Assembly: GCA_900549285.1 (NCBI GenBank)
Contig: URNW01000002.1
Coordinates: 1 to 64,000 of the forward strand
Direction: 5' to 3'
DNA: 64,000 nucleotides
Source: an uncultured Mycoplasmatota bacterium
GTDB taxonomy: Bacteria; Bacillota_I; Bacilli_A; RF39; UBA660
Shown one piece after another: positions 17,758-26,036 of the stretch. A program made the position numbers and the translations under genes. Each line of letters opens with the position of its first letter. Position 1 is the stretch's first letter. The notes under the pieces were generated by a model that saw nothing but the letters and a program-made list of their open reading frames with translations, had not been told where the DNA came from and made no database searches.

Positions 17758-19004
17758 TCCTTAATTTCAATTTTAGCACCAACACTTGTTAGTTTTTTAT
17801 CTATGTTTTCATATCCTCTTAAAATATGCTCTACATCATTAATTGTTGTTGTTCCTTCTGCTGTTAAACCTGCTAAAACTAAAGCTGCTCCTCCTCTTAA
17901 ATCTGTTGCTATTACCTCACAGCCATGTAATTTGCTAGGTCCAATAATCATGGAACTGCACCCTTTTACGGTAATATTGGCTCCCATTTTATTTAATGAT
18001 GGAACATGACCCATTCTATTTTCCCAAATTGTTTCTTCAAAAAGAGATGTTCCATTTGTTTGAGTTAATAAAACACTCATAGGTTGACCTATATCCGTTG
18101 GGAACCCAGGATATACTAGTGTTTTTATATTAATTGGCTTTAATTCTTTTACTTTGCTTATCGTTATACTATCTTTATTGATGGTAATATCTGATCCCAT
18201 TTCTTTCAGTTTTGTTGTTAATGCTTCTAGATGCTTCGGAATAATATTTTTTATACATAAATTTTTTCCTACTAATGCTCCTAAAATAATATATGTTCCT
18301 GCTTCAATACGATCAGGTAATACTGTTATTTTTCCACCTTTTAATTCTTTTACTCCATAAATGGTAATTTCTTCTGTACCAGATCCTTCTATTTTAGCTC
18401 CCATACTAATTAAATAATCCGCGATATTTTCTATTTCAGCTTCCTTGGCAGCATTATGAATCACAGTCTTTCCTTCTGCTAAAACACTAGCTAGCATTAA
18501 ATTAATGGTTGCTCCTACACTTTGAAAACGCAAATAAATATCTGTTCCTACTAATTTATCTGCTTTTAATATATATTTATTTTTCTCAATCGTTACTTGG
18601 GCTCCTAAAGCTTTAAACCCATCTAAATGAATATCAATTGGTCTTGCTCCTATATTACATCCACCTGGAATATACATTTCTACATATTTATCTCTTCCTA
18701 ATAAAGCTCCCATAAAATAATAAGATGCTCTTAATTTTTTGGAATGTTCTTCATCTATTAAATTATTCTTTAAATTAGTTGTATCAATTGTTAATTGATC
18801 CTTTTTTAAAGTTACATTGCAATTTAATATTTCTAAAATATCAATTAAAGCATCTCGATCAGATATATTAGGAACATTGTCAATTATCGACACTCCATTT
18901 GCCAAAATAGAAGCTGGCAATAATGCTACTGCACTATTTTTTGCTCCTCCTATTTTAATATTTCCACTTAATATATGATTTCCTTCAATTATCATTTGTT
19001 TCAT
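17751..19004 (-). CDS. murA: UDP-N-acetylglucosamine 1-carboxyvinyltransferase
   Basis: First committed step of peptidoglycan synthesis: transfers enolpyruvate from PEP to UDP-GlcNAc. 417 aa. Shows GGAKNSAVALLPAS at the N-terminus, the catalytic Cys116 in PGGCNIGARP (so fosfomycin-sensitive type), and GFPTDIGQPM and RGGAALVLAGL later. It is the only copy in the window. Confidence 0.97.
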   Translation of the reverse strand: MKQMIIEGNHILSGNIKIGGAKNSAVALLPASILANGVSIIDNVPNISDRDALIDILEILNCNVTLKKDQLTIDTTNLKNNLIDEEHSKKLRASYYFMGALLGRDKYVEMYIPGGCNIGARPIDIHLDGFKALGAQVTIEKNKYILKADKLVGTDIYLRFQSVGATINLMLASVLAEGKTVIHNAAKEAEIENIADYLISMGAKIEGSGTEEITIYGVKELKGGKITVLPDRIEAGTYIILGALVGKNLCIKNIIPKHLEALTTKLKEMGSDITINKDSITISKVKELKPINIKTLVYPGFPTDIGQPMSVLLTQTNGTSLFEETIWENRMGHVPSLNKMGANITVKGCSSMIIGPSKLHGCEVIATDLRGGAALVLAGLTAEGTTTINDVEHILRGYENIDKKLTSVGAKIEIKEI

Positions 19005-19218
19005 TTTAACACACCCTTACTTTAAGATTTGTAATATAAATAGGCTATTATACTATTTTTTATGTTTAATATTTTTTTTGGTGCATATTAAAAAGACTTT
19101 AATAAATTACCACTATTAATATATCGATTAATTTAGGCTTTGTCAAATATTTTTAATTTTTTTATGTCTAATTTGAATAAATCTAAGGACTTTTATCTTA
19201 ATTATATTAGGTGAGTTT

Positions 19219-19722
19219 ATGAAAAAAATGATTATTATTTTATTTTTTATTAGTTGTTTATGTTTATTCTTTAAAGAGGATGATGAGATTATAATTCCTG
19301 ATCAAGCAATTCGTTTTCGTGTTATTGCTAATAGTAATTCTCTAGAAGATCAAACAAAGAAAATGATTGTTAAAGAGCAAGTAGAAAAGGAAATTTATAA
19401 ATTAATTCAAGGTGCTCAAAATATTGGGGAAGTACGATCTCTTTTAAAAGATAATATGAGTGTTATTGAACAAATTGTAGACGAATATCAAGTTGCTTAT
19501 CAAATTAATTATGGAGATAACTTTTTTCCTACAAAAAGTTATAAGGGTGTTCTTTATCAGGCAGGAAATTATGAATCTCTTGTTATTACTTTAGGCGAAG
19601 GTGCTGGTAAAAACTTTTGGTGTGTTTTATTTCCTCCTCTTTGTCTATTAGAAAATAGTGAAGAAGATATCAGTGATGTAGATTATCAGATATATGTTAA
19701 AAAATTAATTCAAGGGTTCTAA
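19219..19722 (+). CDS. spoIIR: stage II sporulation protein R
   Basis: 167 aa with an N-terminal signal-anchor (MIIILFFISCLCLFF). SpoIIR is made in the forespore and triggers SpoIIGA to activate sigma-E in the mother cell. Family blocks IRFRVIANSNSLEDQ, VAYQINYGDNFFPTKSYKG and AGKNFWCVLFPPLC are clear. It is followed by the MntP-like gene 42 bases on. A promoter read by sigma-F is expected upstream but I could not identify it with confidence. Confidence 0.94.
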   Translation: MKKMIIILFFISCLCLFFKEDDEIIIPDQAIRFRVIANSNSLEDQTKKMIVKEQVEKEIYKLIQGAQNIGEVRSLLKDNMSVIEQIVDEYQVAYQINYGDNFFPTKSYKGVLYQAGNYESLVITLGEGAGKNFWCVLFPPLCLLENSEEDISDVDYQIYVKKLIQGF

Positions 19723-19764
19723 AAGCAAGATCTTTTAATAATATTTGTTAGGAGGTCTTTTTGA

Positions 19765-20298
19765 TTGAAAGAGTTTTTTAGTCTTCTTCTAATTGGGCTT
19801 GCTCTTTCTATGGACACTTTTTCCTTATCACTGGGAATTGGAATGTTTCATGTGTCTAATAGAAAAGCTTGTAAATTAGCTTTTATTGTTGGAATTATGC
19901 ATTTTATTATGCCTTTTTTAGGTATGATACTTGGGGAACAGTTGATACAAATATTTGAGATCAAATATGATATTTTATTAGGTTTTATTTTAATCATTAT
20001 TGCAATACAAATGATTATTGATGTTATTCGTCATGAAGAAGAACAATTTAATTTATCACTTTTAGGAATGTTTGTTTTTGCATTAGGAGTTAGTTTAGAT
20101 AGCTTTTCTTTAGGGATTGGATTAAAAGCGATCACTTCTAATATTTATATAGCTATGTTTATATTTGCTATTTGTAGTGCTTCTTTTACTTATTTTGGTA
20201 TTATAATTGGTAGATTTACTAATAAATTACTTGGGGTATATGCTAATATTATAGGAGCTATTATTTTATTTATTTTAGGGTTTATTCATTTAATATAA
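19765..20298 (+). CDS. MntP/YtaF-family membrane protein, putative manganese efflux
   Basis: 177 aa, six predicted helices. Two repeated halves each keep an Asp motif: ALSMDTFSLSLGIGM and GVSLDSFSLGIGL, as in MntP and the sporulation-linked YtaF. The TTG start at 19765 is placed by GGAGGT eight bases upstream; no ATG fits. It is downstream of spoIIR, so a YtaF-like role in sporulation is possible. Confidence 0.8.
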   Translation: MKEFFSLLLIGLALSMDTFSLSLGIGMFHVSNRKACKLAFIVGIMHFIMPFLGMILGEQLIQIFEIKYDILLGFILIIIAIQMIIDVIRHEEEQFNLSLLGMFVFALGVSLDSFSLGIGLKAITSNIYIAMFIFAICSASFTYFGIIIGRFTNKLLGVYANIIGAIILFILGFIHLI

Positions 20299-20330
20299 CC
20301 TCACTTTTAAGGTGAGGTTATTTAGTTTTT
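20295..20330. terminator. terminator between mntP-like gene and metG
   Basis: Stem ATAACCTCAC / GTGAGGTTAT with a short loop, then TTAGTTTTT. It separates convergent genes. Confidence 0.85.
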
Positions 20331-21858
20331 AATTTATATTTTCTATTCTATTAAATAGAATTTCAGGTTTATTTAATTTTAATTGTTCTTCTAACATTCC
20401 AAATTCACTGATACTTTCATAACTTGTATTTTTAGTATTTAATTGGTCTAATATTTTTTTGGAAGTACTTGGTATAAAAGGACTTAATAGAATTGCACAA
20501 ATACGAATTGATTCTAAAAGATTATATAAAACAGTTGCTAATCTTTCTTTTTTATTTTCATCTTTAGCAAGAACCCATGGAGTTGTTTCATCAATGTATT
20601 TATTACATTTTCTTAAAACATCTATAATCTCTTCAATTGCTTCATTTACCTTTAATTCATTCATTTTTTGCTCGACTATATCTTTTAAATTGGTTGTACT
20701 TGCTATTAAATTATAATCTATTTGTTCATTTATTTTAGGATTGCTTGTGATTCCATCAAAATATTTATGAGTCATAGATATCGTTCTATTTACAAGATTT
20801 CCTAAAGTATTAGCTAAATCACTATTTGTTCTAGAAATTAAAGATTCTATAGAGAAATTTCCATCATTTCCAAATGATACTTCTCTTAAAGCATAATATC
20901 TTACGGCATCTACTCCATAACTATTAATATATTCCCTTGGGTCTTTATAATTTCCTAAACTCTTAGAAATTTTATCTCCACCTATTTTTAACCAACCATG
21001 GCCAAATACCTTTTTAGGAAGAGGAAGATTTAGTGCCATTAATAGACATGGCCATATAATGGTATGAAATCTAATTATTTCTTTTCCTACTAAATGTAAA
21101 TCCGCTGGCCAATATCGATTCATCTTTTCTTCTTCTTCAGGATATCCTAAGGTTGTAATATAGTTTGTTAGAGCATCTATCCATACATATATGACATGTT
21201 TAGGATCAAAATCTACTGGTATTCCCCATGTAAAACTAGTTCTTGAAACACATAAGTCTTCAAGTCCTGGATTAATAAAATTATTTAACATTTCATTCTT
21301 ACGGGAAATTGGTTGGATAAAATCAGGATTTTCTTCATAAAATTTCACTAATTGATCTTGATATTTAGATAATTTAAAAAAATAAGCTTCTTCACTAACT
21401 AATTTTACCTCTCGTCCACAATCTGGGCATTTTCCATCTACTAATTGAGATTCTGTCCAAAAAGATTCACAAGGAATACAATATAATCCTTCATAAGTTC
21501 CTTTATATATATCTCCTTGATCATATAGTTTTTTAAATATTTTTTGTACTCTTCTTTCATGATCTTCATCCGTTGTTCTCATAAAATAATCATAAGAAAT
21601 ATCAAGTGATTTCCATAAATCTTTGGCATCTTCAATTATTTTATCTACATATTCTTTTGGAGTTACTCCTGCTTCTTTCGCCTTTTTTTCAATTTTTTCG
21701 CCATGTTCATCTGTACCTGTTTGATAATAAACATCATAACCAGTTAATCTCTTATATCTAGCAATAGCATCTGCAATAATTGTTGTATAACAATGACCAA
21801 TATGAAAATTCGCACTTGGATAATAAATAGGAGTTGTAATATAAAATTTTTCTTTCAT
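20329..21858 (-). CDS. metG: methionyl-tRNA synthetase
   Basis: 509 aa. Class I motifs: YYPSANFHIGHCYT (HIGH) and KISKSLGN (KMSKS equivalent). A zinc-type insertion shows CIPCESFW and CPDCGREV, and the C-terminal helical anticodon domain is present. The OB-fold dimerisation tail seen in some MetRS is absent. It follows a HAD phosphatase gene by 15 bases, both behind a T-box leader. Confidence 0.96.
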   Translation of the reverse strand: MKEKFYITTPIYYPSANFHIGHCYTTIIADAIARYKRLTGYDVYYQTGTDEHGEKIEKKAKEAGVTPKEYVDKIIEDAKDLWKSLDISYDYFMRTTDEDHERRVQKIFKKLYDQGDIYKGTYEGLYCIPCESFWTESQLVDGKCPDCGREVKLVSEEAYFFKLSKYQDQLVKFYEENPDFIQPISRKNEMLNNFINPGLEDLCVSRTSFTWGIPVDFDPKHVIYVWIDALTNYITTLGYPEEEEKMNRYWPADLHLVGKEIIRFHTIIWPCLLMALNLPLPKKVFGHGWLKIGGDKISKSLGNYKDPREYINSYGVDAVRYYALREVSFGNDGNFSIESLISRTNSDLANTLGNLVNRTISMTHKYFDGITSNPKINEQIDYNLIASTTNLKDIVEQKMNELKVNEAIEEIIDVLRKCNKYIDETTPWVLAKDENKKERLATVLYNLLESIRICAILLSPFIPSTSKKILDQLNTKNTSYESISEFGMLEEQLKLNKPEILFNRIENIN

Positions 21859-21873
21859 CTTTTTTCCTTCTTT

Positions 21874-22488
21874 CTATAAAATACTTTTTAATTCATATAC
21901 ATTTTTGATTGTTGGTATATCTTTTTCTTCTTTTTCAGTAATTAGATAAACAGACATTCCTAGCTTTTTAGCAGGTAATATATCTATTAAATAATTATCA
22001 CCAACCATTAAACATTCTTCTGGGAGATGGTCTCCCATGGCTTTTTTAAAAGCTTTAAAATTTGGTTTCATAGCTGTTTCACCACTTATTATTTCTTTAA
22101 AAAAGTTAGCTATTTTGGCTTTTTTTAGACGATTATATTGAGAAATATAAAACCAATTCGTTAGTATTACTAATTCATATTTTTTTTGTAAATAAGAAAG
22201 TGTTGATATTAATTTTTCGTCTACTTCACTCATGTTTCCTAAGTGTTTTAACCAGTGCTTTATGATAGAATTATCTACATTTTTTTTATATATTTGATTA
22301 AAATACTTTGTCATATTTTCTATACTTAATTGAGTTAAATTTTCTTGATATCCTTTTTTTAATTTAGAAAGTGTTTGATCTTCTAAAGTAATATGACACT
22401 CTTTTAAAGCTTTTCTAGCTGCTTCATCATATTCCTCTTTCCATGCAATTAAAGTATTATCTAAGTCAAATATTATTCTTTTTAACAT
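21874..22488 (-). CDS. HAD-superfamily hydrolase
   Basis: Start is ATG 22488, behind AAAGGAGGTTAGC; the frame stays open upstream into the T-box leader and those codons are not coding. About 204 aa. HAD motif I FDLDNTLIAW, motif II ILTN, Lys in AMKPNFKAFKKAM, and motif III MVGDNYLIDILPAKKLGM. Likely a small-molecule phosphatase of the YjjG type; substrate unknown. First gene in the T-box-controlled metG operon. Confidence 0.85.
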   Translation of the reverse strand: MLKRIIFDLDNTLIAWKEEYDEAARKALKECHITLEDQTLSKLKKGYQENLTQLSIENMTKYFNQIYKKNVDNSIIKHWLKHLGNMSEVDEKLISTLSYLQKKYELVILTNWFYISQYNRLKKAKIANFFKEIISGETAMKPNFKAFKKAMGDHLPEECLMVGDNYLIDILPAKKLGMSVYLITEKEEKDIPTIKNVYELKSIL

Positions 22489-22504
22489 GCTAACCTCCTT
22501 TAAA

Positions 22505-22709
22505 ACAAATAAAAAACCATAAACTAAGGACGAGAAAACCCGCGGTACCACCTTAATTCATGATTTTATTTCATGCTACTTTCTCTTTTAACGGTTGAGT
22601 TTCCGATTAAACTCCAGAGTCATCTTCCATACTATTTTATACTTATTTCCATCAACCATAAGCTTTCTATAATGAAAATAATATGTACTCATTCCTTCAA
22701 CATTTAAGT
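22505..22709 (-). promoter_or_regulatory. T-box riboswitch controlling the HAD-metG operon
   Basis: Read on the - strand, the leader holds AAGAGAAAGTAGCATG then the T-box core AAGGTGGTACCGCGGG (22539-22554). An eight-base-pair alternative stem (AATTAAGG with CCTTAGTT) followed by TTTTTTATTT is the terminator competing with the antiterminator. The upstream half has the stem I features AGAAAGC and GGTTGATGGAAAT. An AUG in the expected specifier area (about 22628) fits a tRNA-Met sensor, matching metG. Uncharged tRNA-Met would promote read-through. Confidence 0.9.
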
Positions 22710-22715
22710 GATTTC

Positions 22716-22745
22716 ATTATATTATATGCATCACTCTTATGTCAA
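22716..22745 (-). promoter_or_regulatory. sigma-A-type promoter for T-box operon
   Basis: TTGACA (22740-22745) and TATAAT (22716-22721) on the - strand, 18-base spacer, just before the T-box leader. Confidence 0.8.
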
Positions 22746-22750
22746 GAACT

Positions 22751-23266
22751 TTATATATCTAATTTGTGAGAAAAAATACTTGCTATTAATTTTCCTATTA
22801 CTGGTTCTTCTTTTAAATTTGATTCACTATATAAAATGATTAGACCAATACTGTCATTTAAAGAAATAATTGGTACAAAGACAAAATTGCCTTCTAGTGT
22901 ATATTCTCCTACTTTAAATGATATGTTTTCTTTTATTTTTATTTCTCTTTCTTCTATCATTTCTAAGTATTCATCAGAAATTTTATTTCCTATGATATTG
23001 ATATTTAAACCTGCACTTGCTATTACTTTTTCACGGTCTGTTATTATTATTTTATAATTAAAAGTATTATAAATAATTTCACATAAATTATTTGCCAAAT
23101 CACTATTTGAAGTCATTCGACAATATTTTTTTAAGATGATATTATCACTTTCTGTAAATATCTCCATATTTTCGCCATCACGTATTCCTAAATTTCTTCT
23201 TATTTCTTTAGGTATTACGATTCTTCCTAACTCATCAATTCTTCTTACTACCCCAGTAGATTTCAA
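22751..23266 (-). CDS. spoVT: stage V sporulation protein T
   Basis: 171 aa: an AbrB-type swapped-hairpin DNA-binding domain (TGVVRRIDELGRIVIPKEIRR, first ~50 residues) and a GAF-like C-terminal domain. SpoVT is a forespore regulator of sigma-G genes. In Bacillus spoVT stands next to mfd; here an island of about 4 kb separates them. Confidence 0.95.
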   Translation of the reverse strand: MKSTGVVRRIDELGRIVIPKEIRRNLGIRDGENMEIFTESDNIILKKYCRMTSNSDLANNLCEIIYNTFNYKIIITDREKVIASAGLNINIIGNKISDEYLEMIEEREIKIKENISFKVGEYTLEGNFVFVPIISLNDSIGLIILYSESNLKEEPVIGKLIASIFSHKLDI

Positions 23267-23531
23267 ATTTTACAACTCCAATCTAATATTAATATTGGCT
23301 AGTTTAAAAAAATTATGCATTTGAAAAAGCTACTTTTTGGTAGCATATCTTTTTCATTCTTTAATAACTTCTCTTAATATTTGGATTTTTTTAAAGTTAT
23401 ATGTATTAAATCGTCTATTATGTTTATAAGTATATGATTCTTAACTTAAACTGAGTTTCTTGTTCTTTTCGTACTCATGATTATATCATTATTTAAATAG
23501 GAAAATATATTGCTAATCTTCATAATAAAAA

Positions 23532-23560
23532 TTGAAATTATTTATTATTTCATGTAAAAT
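23532..23560 (+). promoter_or_regulatory. promoter of template RNA 1
   Basis: TTGAAA (23532-23537), 17-base spacer, TAAAAT (23555-23560). Predicted start at GG, 23568, about 21 bases before the template core. Confidence 0.7.
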
Positions 23561-23588
23561 AAATTTAGGCTAATCTATTATTATAGGT

Positions 23589-23696
23589 ATGTCTCCGTAT
23601 AACTTCAACAACGGTAATGCTAACGTGTTCTATGTGAATTCGACTGGCAACCTCAACAACAACAACGTGAATTGGACTGAACCAGGTGTGCGCCCA
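23589..23696 (+). repeat. template repeat 1 (TR1), AAC-rich
   Basis: 108 bases, 36 codons in the frame of the variable protein. Begins ATGTCTCCG and ends GGTGTGCGCCCA like the variable region. Many positions are AAC or AAT, including four AAC in a row. Against the variable region over 30 codons, 21 of 28 differences are at TR1 adenines (21 of 29 A changed; 7 of 61 non-A changed). TR1 has one codon more than the variable region, near its 3' end. Confidence 0.85.
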
Positions 23697-23828
23697 ATAT
23701 CCTTTTAAACTTACTATTTGGCTAAGGCTAAATAAAAAAGCATTAGGATACAAGATTAGCCATTGGGAAACCTAAATATTTGATATTGATATTTTAAATC
23801 TTGTATTTAGAATTAGAACAATATCTTT

Positions 23829-23850
23829 GAGAGAGAATTCTCTCTTTTTC
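23829..23850 (+). terminator. terminator of template RNA 1
   Basis: Palindrome AGAGAGAATTCTCTCT followed by TTTTTC. Confidence 0.7.
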
Positions 23851-24165
23851 TTTACATTGATTTTAAGAGATATTGGCTATTTACTTAAAACTTGGAGTTA
23901 TATTCATTTTATTATATTTACTTGTAGTTATGGAGTTACAAATCTAAAGTATACACGTAAATTTTATATTATCTTTCAAAAAGGTCATCCACTGGATGAC
24001 TAATTGATAAACCAGATAAAATAAATATTATCGCTTTAAACAGGTCAACGATAACTACAGATATGAAAAATCCAATTATTATTCCTGTTAGTCATGAAAT
24101 AATAAATGAACATGATTTAGAACTAAATATTCTTGCTAATCGTGATTTCTTCTTTTACTTATGTC

Positions 24166-24405
24166 AGTCATCAATATAAACTAGTAAAAGATAATCATAA
24201 TTATTTTGTTGATATTTTACTATTTAATATTGAACTAAATTGTTATGTTGTAGTTGAATTAAAACTAAGAATTTTAAAGAAGCCCTTTTATAATTAAACA
24301 ATTGGTATTATTATTTCTAAAGAAAGTGATCAGTTAATAGTTAATTTTGTCCGAAATGATATGATTATTCCATTAGATTATAAACTGATTAAATCTTTGT
24401 TGTAA
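24166..24405 (+). pseudogene. remnant of a YhcG/DUF1016 PDDEXK nuclease
   Basis: The frame from 24166 reads SHQYKLVKDNHNYFVDILL, then ELNCYVVVELKLR, then after an in-frame TAA (24295) TIGIIISKESDQLIV and PLDYKLIKSL. This matches the C-terminal nuclease domain of DUF1016/YhcG, including the D ... ExK catalytic pattern. About 35 residues between the two parts are missing and the N-terminal domain is absent or frame-shifted (a further coding-like stretch lies around 24055-24160). It sits between the two template cassettes and its end overlaps the TR2 promoter. Confidence 0.75.
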
Positions 24406-24428
24406 TTTTTTTATTATCATCTTATAAT
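24400..24428 (+). promoter_or_regulatory. promoter of template RNA 2
   Basis: TTGTAA (24400-24405), 17-base spacer, TATAAT (24423-24428). Predicted start at GG, 24435, the same relative place as in copy 1. Confidence 0.7.
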
Positions 24429-24458
24429 AAGATTGGTTAATCTAATAAATGAAGCATG

Positions 24459-24566
24459 ATGTCTCCGTATAACGTTAACTCTAACGGTAATGCTAACGTG
24501 TTCAATGTGTGGTCGGATGGCAACCTCAACAACAACCGCGTGGATAACACGAATGGTGTGCGCCCA
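24459..24566 (+). repeat. template repeat 2 (TR2), AAC-rich
   Basis: 108 bases, 36 codons. Same ends as TR1 and the variable region (ATGTCTCCG ... GGTGTGCGCCCA). One extra codon near the 5' end relative to TR1. From TCG GAT GGC to the end it has the same codon count as the variable region; there 10 of 13 differences are at TR2 adenines. Confidence 0.85.
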
Positions 24567-24697
24567 ATATCCTTTTAAACTTATTGTTTGGTTAAGGCTA
24601 AATAAAAAAGCATTAGGATACAAGATTAATCATTGGAATATATCCAAAATAAATAATGTTGATGTTTTAAATCTTGCATTTAAAACTAATACAATAT

Positions 24698-24727
24698 TAA
24701 AAAGTCTCATATTATTGAGGCTTTTTT
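24698..24727 (+). terminator. terminator of template RNA 2
   Basis: Stem AGTCTCA / TGAGGCT, loop TATTAT, then TTTTTT. Confidence 0.75.
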
Positions 24728-24841
24728 GCTAATTAGAATATAATAGTTTATATATTGTAGTTTATACTATTAATAAAGATTAAACTACCATCAATAAATA
24801 ACGATTATTTATTATGGGGTATGATATTAAAAAATACCTTA

Positions 24842-25297
24842 TTATTTAAGATATTTAGGATCATCCGTTTTACCTAAGAGGTAATCAGCAGATATGTTGT
24901 ATTTTTTACATATATCATATAAAAATGGCGTTGCTATAATATTTTTACCTATTTCATAACCACTAATTGTTGATTTTGAATAATGTAAAATACCTGCTAA
25001 ATCTGCTTGAGTTAAATTATATTTTTTACGTAATTCTTTTAAACGTATCCCAATTAATTTTTTATTTATTTCTAATCTATAATTAGAATAGTTTTTCATA
25101 TTTGTAAAGCCAAATATATAATCTAGGGATATATTATAAAGATTAGATAGTGTATTTAAATGTTTAACAGGAATAATGGTCTCTCCTCGTTCATAATGAC
25201 CATAGACATTTTTGTGTAAGTTTAAAAAAGTTGATATATCTTTTTGCGTAAATTTTTTTTCTTCTCTAGCATCTATTAATCTTTTCGTATAAAACAT
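24842..25297 (-). CDS. double XRE-type HTH regulator
   Basis: About 151 aa made of two Cro/C1-type HTH domains: residues ~1-58 (FTQKDISTFLNLHKNVYGHYE) and ~75-145 (LTQADLAGILHYSKSTISGYE). The tail ISADYLLGKTDDPKY is shared with the paralogue at 25433. Start ATG 25297 follows GGTGG; an ATG four codons earlier is possible. It is transcribed away from a strong + strand promoter and probably regulates it. Likely controls expression of the variable protein; inference. Confidence 0.85.
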   Translation of the reverse strand: MFYTKRLIDAREEKKFTQKDISTFLNLHKNVYGHYERGETIIPVKHLNTLSNLYNISLDYIFGFTNMKNYSNYRLEINKKLIGIRLKELRKKYNLTQADLAGILHYSKSTISGYEIGKNIIATPFLYDICKKYNISADYLLGKTDDPKYLK

Positions 25298-25348
25298 AAA
25301 TACCACCATAGAAAAATTTTCTCAAAAGAAATAGAAAAAGTCAGAAAT

Positions 25349-25379
25349 AAGACTTAATAGCGTTTTTGATATTGACTTT
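25349..25379 (+). repeat. duplicated promoter/operator element, copy 1
   Basis: 31-base element nearly identical to 25937-25967 (shared AAGACTTAATAGCGTTTTTG then TTGACTTT). Its end is the -35 of a + strand promoter. Candidate operator for the XRE proteins. Confidence 0.7.
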
Positions 25380-25400
25380 TAAACAGAACTCAACTATAAT
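25372..25400 (+). promoter_or_regulatory. strong + strand promoter facing into the second XRE gene
   Basis: TTGACT (25372-25377), 17-base spacer, TATAAT (25395-25400). No + strand gene follows until 26037; a transcript from here would be antisense to the XRE gene at 25433-25888. Confidence 0.65.
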
Positions 25401-25432
25401 GTATACATAATTGAAAATTCTTAACATAATAA

Positions 25433-25888
25433 TCACTTTCTAATATATTTAGGTTCATCTATTTTACCTAAGAGGTAGTCAGCAGATATATTGTATTTTC
25501 TGCATATATCATATAAAAAGGGTGTTGCAATTATCTTTGCCATTCTTTCATAATCCCCAATAGTGGATTTACCAACATTTATGCTATCTGCTAATTCTTG
25601 CTGGGTTAAACCATATTCATTTCTTAGTTGCTTTAATCTTTCTCTTTGAAGTTCTTTACTAATAGTAGGAACAGCATTTTTATAATTAAGTACATCACAA
25701 AATTCAAAAACATAATCTAAAGATACATTGAAATAATTGCAAACATAATTCAAATGTTTAATAGGAATAATAGTTTCTTCACGTTCATAATGTCCATAAA
25801 CTTCATTTCCTAAACCTAATAACTTGGATATTTCTTTTTGTTTTAAATCACATTTAGTTCTAATATCAATAAGTCTTTTCTTATACAT
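25433..25888 (-). CDS. double XRE-type HTH regulator, paralogue
   Basis: About 151 aa, paralogue of 24842-25297 with the same two-HTH plan (LKQKEISKLLGLGNEVYGHYE; LTQQELADSINVGKSTIGDYE) and near-identical tail. Start ATG 25888 behind TGGTGG. It is divergent from the variable-protein gene, with a shared intergenic element, so direct control of that gene is likely. The pair plus duplicated upstream element suggests a module duplication in which the first copy lost its variable gene. Confidence 0.85.
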   Translation of the reverse strand: MYKKRLIDIRTKCDLKQKEISKLLGLGNEVYGHYEREETIIPIKHLNYVCNYFNVSLDYVFEFCDVLNYKNAVPTISKELQRERLKQLRNEYGLTQQELADSINVGKSTIGDYERMAKIIATPFLYDICRKYNISADYLLGKIDEPKYIRK

Positions 25889-25936
25889 TTTTACCACCAT
25901 TTTAATTTTCTCAAAAACTTAAATTAAATGTACAAT

Positions 25937-25967
25937 TAAGACTTAATAGCGTTTTTGTTGTTGACTT
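25937..25967 (+). repeat. duplicated promoter/operator element, copy 2
   Basis: Second copy of the 31-base element at 25349. It lies between the divergent XRE and variable-protein genes and contains the -35 of the latter's promoter. Confidence 0.7.
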
Positions 25968-25989
25968 TATTATAACTATACTTTATACT
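25960..25989 (+). promoter_or_regulatory. promoter of the variable protein
   Basis: TTGACT (25960-25965), 18-base spacer, TATACT (25984-25989). Predicted start near 25996. Confidence 0.65.
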
Positions 25990-26036
25990 TAATATAGTTA
26001 AGGATTTTCAATTTTATAGTGAAAGAGGTTATAAAA

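Larger units (their letters stand above)
23568..23850 (+). ncRNA. DGR template RNA 1
   Basis: Predicted ~283-nt non-coding RNA: short leader beginning GGCTAATCTA, AAC-rich template core (23589-23696), then a conserved ~128-base 3' flank shared with copy 2 (for example AAAAAAGCATTAGGATAC), ended by AGAGAG ... CTCTCT and TTTTT at 23829-23850. It resembles the template-repeat transcript that a DGR reverse transcriptase copies with adenine mutagenesis. No gene on either strand fits this stretch. Confidence 0.75.
24435..24727 (+). ncRNA. DGR template RNA 2
   Basis: Predicted ~293-nt RNA, homologous to template RNA 1: leader GGTTAATCTA, AAC-rich core (24459-24566), conserved 3' flank of about 130 bases, and a terminator with stem AGTCTCA / TGAGGCT then TTTTTT. 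Flanks are much more alike between copies than the cores are, as expected if the flanks are needed for recognition and the cores serve different targets. Confidence 0.75.

Noticed and set aside
23589..23709. Short + strand ORF in template 1 (ATG to TAA, similar to the variable protein end)
   Set aside because: The frame matches because it is homologous to the variable region; no ribosome site precedes it and copy 2 behaves alike. Best read as non-coding template.
23565..23753. Open frame on the - strand over template 1 (and a like one at 24417-24623 over template 2)
   Set aside because: These are mirror readings of the AAC-rich template; no ribosome site, and their likeness only reflects the repeat.
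23589..24566. Silent cassettes for gene conversion (antigenic variation) instead of DGR templates
   Set aside because: Plain conversion would not concentrate changes on template adenines (21 of 28). Kept as the fallback if A-bias fails in formal tests.
26019..26036. GTG start for the variable protein
   Set aside because: Its nearest purine run is 14 bases away and the predicted transcript start is close; the TTG at 26037 has AAAGAGG at good distance.
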